A DNA stretch of 9,184 bases. Source: an uncultured Clostridium sp. (lineage in GTDB: Bacteria > Bacillota > Clostridia > TANB77 > CAG-508). The stretch is taken from contig USDF01000052.1 of assembly GCA_900553405.1 (NCBI GenBank), positions 1 through 9,184 of the forward strand. The letters are read 5' to 3'. How positions within the stretch are numbered: the first letter of the stretch is position 1; every line of letters begins with the position of its first letter. Shown here one piece after another: positions 7,175-9,184 of this stretch. The notes under the pieces were generated by a model. The model worked only from the letters and a program-made list of their open reading frames with translations. It was not told the origin of the DNA and ran no database searches. The position numbers were made by a program, and so were the translations under genes.

Positions 7175-7191
7175 ATCAAACTATTTATAAA

Positions 7192-7548
7192 CTATTTTAT
7201 ATTATACTCTCTTACTTTTTTGTAAGCATATACTGCTACAATTATAGCTACTGCTATTAATAAGAATATTGCATAATCACTAGCATCTCCTGTTTGTGGT
7301 AATGTTGTATCTTGATAATTGCTTGTTGTTGTATTTGTAGTAGCTGGTGTTACTATATTTGTTGTAGTATTAGTTGTAGTATTAGTTGTTGTATTTGGAT
7401 CTGTTGCAGTATTAGTTGTTGGTGCAACTATATTAATTGATATTGGTCCACCTGTACCTGTTGCTAATACTTTTGTAGATACTGTTAATAACATTAATAC
7501 TACCATCATTATTACTAAAATTTCTTTTTTCATACTCATTTTTCTCAT
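7192..7548 (-). CDS. Small cell-wall-anchored protein with LPQTG sorting signal
   Basis: A 118-residue surface protein. It has a signal peptide at about 1-29 (Arg/Lys start, hydrophobic core, probable cleavage after VLA29). A Thr/Asn-rich low-complexity stretch at 37-78 includes three N-T-T-T units. The classic C-terminal sorting signal follows: LPQTG at 83-87, a hydrophobic helix at about 92-108, and the basic tail KKVREYNIK. After processing by signal peptidase and sortase, only about 57 residues (30-86) would remain, with no recognisable folded domain; the Thr/Ser could be glycosylated. The start is ATG 7548, since AAAGGAG is 8 bases upstream; the later ATGs (residues 4 and 6) are less well placed. 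It has its own near-consensus promoter. The convergent sortase is the obvious candidate enzyme. Function of the mature peptide is unknown. Confidence 0.9.
   Translation of the reverse strand: MRKMSMKKEILVIMMVVLMLLTVSTKVLATGTGGPISINIVAPTTNTATDPNTTTNTTTNTTTNIVTPATTNTTTSNYQDTTLPQTGDASDYAIFLLIAVAIIVAVYAYKKVREYNIK
7361..7396 (-). repeat. 12-bp tandem repeat coding for N-T-T-T units
   Basis: Three 12-base units at 7361-7372, 7373-7384 and 7385-7396 (plus-strand consensus gttgtagtatta; the third differs at two bases) encode repeated Asn-Thr-Thr-Thr in the linker of the LPQTG protein. Such in-frame units can expand or contract without breaking the gene. Confidence 0.8.
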
Positions 7549-7645
7549 ATTCTTTTCTCCTTTTTCTTCTGAAATTATTATTAGTATTTATATTTTTGTT
7601 TTAAAATATACTCAAAAACATAAATTTCTCATTTGAACTGTTATT

Positions 7646-7674
7646 ATTGTAATCCTTTTTTTTACATTCGTCAA
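7646..7674 (-). promoter_or_regulatory. Strong sigma-A-type promoter of the LPQTG gene
   Basis: On the minus strand, TTGACG (7669-7674) is followed after exactly 17 bases by TACAAT (7646-7651), one mismatch from consensus in each hexamer. An A-rich tract lies just upstream of the -35. Transcription would start near 7639, giving a leader of about 90 bases before ATG 7548. This is the best promoter in the window and suggests that the small surface protein is made in quantity. Confidence 0.78.
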
Positions 7675-7725
7675 CATTTTTTTCATTTTTTTATATTACA
7701 TTTTTATTACACTAATATTACCCTT

Positions 7726-7775
7726 AAAATAAAAAGATTTTCTTATGCAAATATCTGCTTATAAGAAAACCTTTT
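7726..7775 (-). terminator. Rho-independent terminator of the rimM-trmD-rplS operon
   Basis: Arms 7732-7746 and 7761-7775 pair over 15 positions around a 14-base loop that can itself form a short GCA/TGC stem. The only mismatch (A7737 opposite C7770 on the plus strand) becomes a G-U wobble in the minus-strand RNA, which shows the direction of use. A U-rich run (from 7735 down to about 7726) ends the hairpin. It begins 7 bases after the rplS stop and separates that operon from the LPQTG gene. Confidence 0.88.
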
Positions 7776-7781
7776 ATTATA

Positions 7782-8309
7782 TTATTCTTCAGTTTTTGGT
7801 TCTTCTTTAACTTCTTCAACTGGTTCTTCTTTTACAGTATCTACTACTTCCTCTACAACTGTTTCTGTAGTTTCTACTGCTGGAGCTTCTTCAGGAGCTT
7901 CTGCTGTTTCTACAGCTTCTTCTACTAAATCTTCTTTAACTGTAATTTCTTTGTTTTCAATTCTTGCTCCTAAATTTTCTTTAGTCTTAGCAGATTTTCC
8001 AACTCTATCTCTTAAGTAATATAATTTAGCTCTTCTTGCTTTACCAACTCTTACTACTTCTATTTTTTCTACCATTGGTGAATGAATTAAGAATGTTTTT
8101 TCTACACCTACACCATAAGCTACTCTTCTTACAGTAAATGTTGCGTTTAATCCTCCACCTTGTTTTTTAATTATTATTCCTTCGAATACTTGAATTCTTT
8201 CTCTGTTTCCTTCTTTAATTCTTTGGTGTACTCTAATTGTATCACCTACATGAAGGTCAGGAATTTTATTTTTTAATTGTTCATGTTCAATTGATTTTAT
8301 AATATCCAT
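7782..8309 (-). CDS. rplS: Ribosomal protein L19 with long acidic C-terminal tail
   Basis: Large-subunit protein at the interface with the 30S subunit. Residues 1-116 are a normal L19: MDIIKSIEHEQLKNKIPDLHVGDTIRVH-type N-terminus, ERIQVFEGIIIKKQGGG (37-53), TFTVRRVAYGVGVEKTF (57-73), and RAKLYYLRDRVGKSAK (93-108). Bacterial L19 usually ends at about 115 residues. This one continues for 59 more, almost entirely Glu, Val, Thr, Ala and Pro (by count 21 Glu and 2 Asp against 5 Lys), ending in repeated EEP/EEV units. The frame is continuous and followed by a proper terminator, so the tail is part of the gene and not a sequencing error at the stop. The start is ATG 8309, with a GGGAG site about 9 bases upstream. 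It lies 88 bases after trmD, a spacer with potential RNA structure. The role of the tail is unknown. Confidence 0.97.
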   Translation of the reverse strand: MDIIKSIEHEQLKNKIPDLHVGDTIRVHQRIKEGNRERIQVFEGIIIKKQGGGLNATFTVRRVAYGVGVEKTFLIHSPMVEKIEVVRVGKARRAKLYYLRDRVGKSAKTKENLGARIENKEITVKEDLVEEAVETAEAPEEAPAVETTETVVEEVVDTVKEEPVEEVKEEPKTEE

Positions 8310-8333
8310 AATTGATATCTCCCTTCTTTATTT

Positions 8334-8393
8334 AAGTGTCGCATTCTTATTATTTGTTGAATGGCGCTTTTTAATTTTGTGTTCATTACACTT
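8334..8393 (-). promoter_or_regulatory. Possible structured leader upstream of rplS
   Basis: The trmD-rplS spacer (8310-8397) can fold. An inner hairpin pairs 8340-8346 with 8359-8366 (7 pairs, one bulged base, 12-base loop). It is enclosed by an outer 6-bp stem, 8334-8339 with 8388-8393. Bases 8388-8391 can instead pair with 8379-8382, so two mutually exclusive folds exist. The fold ends just before the ribosome-binding site. L19 leaders that control rplS are known in bacilli; I cannot say this is the same RNA. The stems are short, so this is a suggestion. Confidence 0.4.
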
Positions 8394-8397
8394 ACTT

Positions 8398-9078
8398 TTA
8401 TTTTTCCAAATTTATTATTAAATCTGGTCTTTTTTTATTTGTTATTATTTTTGATTGTTCTTCTCTCCACTTGCGAATATTTTCATGATGACCTGAAATT
8501 AGAACTTCTGGAACTTTTTCATCTAAAAAAGTTTCTGGTCTTGTGTATTGAGGATATTCTAATAAATTATTTGAAAAAGATTCTTCTTTTATAGATTCTT
8601 TATTTAGTACACCATCTACATATCTTGAAACAGCATCTATAAGAACCATACTTGGAAGTTCTCCTCCTGTTAAAACATAATCTCCAATAGATATTTCCTC
8701 ATCTACAATTTTATCTAATACTCTTTGGTCTATTCCTTCATAATGTCCGCATAGTAAGATAAGATGTCCTTGGTTTGATAATTCTTCTACTTTTTGTTGA
8801 TTTAAAGTTTTACCTTGTGGTGAAAGAAAAATTACTTTTGCATTTTCTCTATTTTCAATAGAATTATAAGCATCATATACTACATCTGGTCTTATAACCA
8901 TTCCGGCTCCTCCACCATATGGAGTATCATCTACTTTATTATGTAAATCATTTGTATAATCACGAAAATTAATCAAATTAATTTCAACTTTTTCTAAATC
9001 AATTGCTCTTTTAATAATAGACTCACTAAAAACACCTTTAAACATATCAGGAAAAAGAGTTAAAATATCAATCTTCAT
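8398..9078 (-). CDS. trmD: tRNA (guanine-N1)-methyltransferase (m1G37)
   Basis: Dimeric SPOUT-family enzyme that methylates G37 next to the anticodon with S-adenosylmethionine, preventing +1 frameshifts. The 226-residue protein starts MKIDILTLFPDMF, the family's standard N-terminus. It has DDTPYGGGAGMV at 50-61, SPQGKTLNQQK at 86-96, the knot motifs GHYEGIDQR at 111-119 and ISIGDYVLTGGELP at 129-142, then LLEYPQYTRP at 172-181 and SGHHENIRKWR at 195-205. Glu166 (EESF) occupies the position of the catalytic Asp (Asp169 in E. coli, EDSF). I chose ATG 9078; the frame can be extended to TTG 9096 (six extra residues), but that would overlap the rimM end and its codons coincide with the GAGGG ribosome-binding site. 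It is separated from rimM by 4 bases and belongs to the rimM-trmD-rplS operon. Confidence 0.97.
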   Translation of the reverse strand: MKIDILTLFPDMFKGVFSESIIKRAIDLEKVEINLINFRDYTNDLHNKVDDTPYGGGAGMVIRPDVVYDAYNSIENRENAKVIFLSPQGKTLNQQKVEELSNQGHLILLCGHYEGIDQRVLDKIVDEEISIGDYVLTGGELPSMVLIDAVSRYVDGVLNKESIKEESFSNNLLEYPQYTRPETFLDEKVPEVLISGHHENIRKWREEQSKIITNKKRPDLIINLEK

Positions 9079-9082
9079 ATAA

Positions 9083-9184
9083 TCACATTCCCTCAATTAA
9101 ATTAACATAAATAACTTTTTCATTCTTATCAATCTTCTCTATCATAGGAGAATTAAACGGAATTAAAACTTCTCTATCAAACAT
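9083..9184 (-). CDS. rimM: Ribosome maturation factor RimM, C-terminal end only
   Basis: A minus-strand frame enters from the right edge and ends at TGA 9083-9085; 33 residues are visible. They read MFDREVLIPFNSPMIEKID and, after five residues (KNEKV), IYVNLIEGM. This matches the end of RimM's PRC-barrel domain (pattern: EVLIP, then IxxID, then a strand and EGL/EGM). RimM assists maturation of the 30S head and 16S rRNA. The ATG at 9184 is probably an internal Met, since RimM is normally about 165-175 residues. The place directly before trmD, 4 bases apart, is the family's usual context and supports the call. Confidence 0.85.
   Translation of the reverse strand: MFDREVLIPFNSPMIEKIDKNEKVIYVNLIEGM

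Noticed and set aside
6470..7548. Sortase and LPQTG gene considered as a recently transferred mobile island.
   Set aside because: No integrase, transposase, tRNA, direct repeats or clear shift in base composition is visible; insertion between housekeeping operons alone is not enough.
7319..7636. Plus-strand 105-codon Val-rich frame opposite the LPQTG gene.
   Set aside because: It is the antisense of Thr/Asn codons; the minus strand has a signal peptide, LPQTG, promoter and ribosome-binding site.
9079..9096. TrmD start at TTG 9096.
   Set aside because: It would overlap the end of rimM and its own ribosome-binding site; the standard family N-terminus MKIDILTLFP begins at ATG 9078.

Overview
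The window is a very A+T-rich stretch of bacterial chromosome. Its gene content and order (rimM-trmD-rplS, pyrH-frr-uppS-cdsA-rseP, strong AAGGAG-type Shine-Dalgarno sites, a sortase with an LPXTG substrate) point to a low-G+C Gram-positive bacterium (Firmicutes), most likely of the Clostridia type. I cannot place it more closely from sequence alone. No tRNA, rRNA, CRISPR array, insertion sequence or phage gene is visible.

All genes but one read on the minus strand, so transcription runs from right to left. At the right edge is the end of rimM, then trmD and rplS: the familiar cluster for 16S rRNA maturation, tRNA m1G37 methylation and ribosomal protein L19. A possible folded leader lies between trmD and rplS, and a rho-independent terminator follows rplS. 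Next comes a small cell-surface module of two convergent genes. One is a minus-strand gene for a short LPQTG protein with a near-consensus promoter; the other is a plus-strand sortase. They share a bidirectional terminator.

Left of the sortase, a divergent A+T-rich promoter region starts a long, tightly packed minus-strand operon: pyrH (UMP kinase), a membrane protein resembling the C-terminal half of DUF2207 proteins, frr (ribosome recycling factor), uppS (undecaprenyl diphosphate synthase), cdsA (CDP-diacylglycerol synthase), rseP/rasP (site-2 protease), and a long coiled-coil protein that runs off the left edge. Spacers are 9 to 34 bases and no internal terminator is visible, so these genes are probably cotranscribed. 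The operon joins nucleotide supply, ribosome recycling, cell-wall lipid carrier synthesis, phospholipid synthesis and membrane proteolysis.

The conserved backbone is ordinary. The unusual parts are the insertions and omissions. The DUF2207-like gene sits between pyrH and frr. dxr is absent from its usual place between cdsA and rseP. The coiled-coil gene after rseP carries near-identical 66-bp (22-residue) tandem repeats. L19 has a 59-residue acidic tail. The sortase and its nearly domain-free LPQTG partner lie between two housekeeping operons. I see no clear new multi-gene defence or mobile system; the best candidates for something undescribed are the repeat coiled-coil protein, the sortase/LPQTG pair and the DUF2207-like gene.
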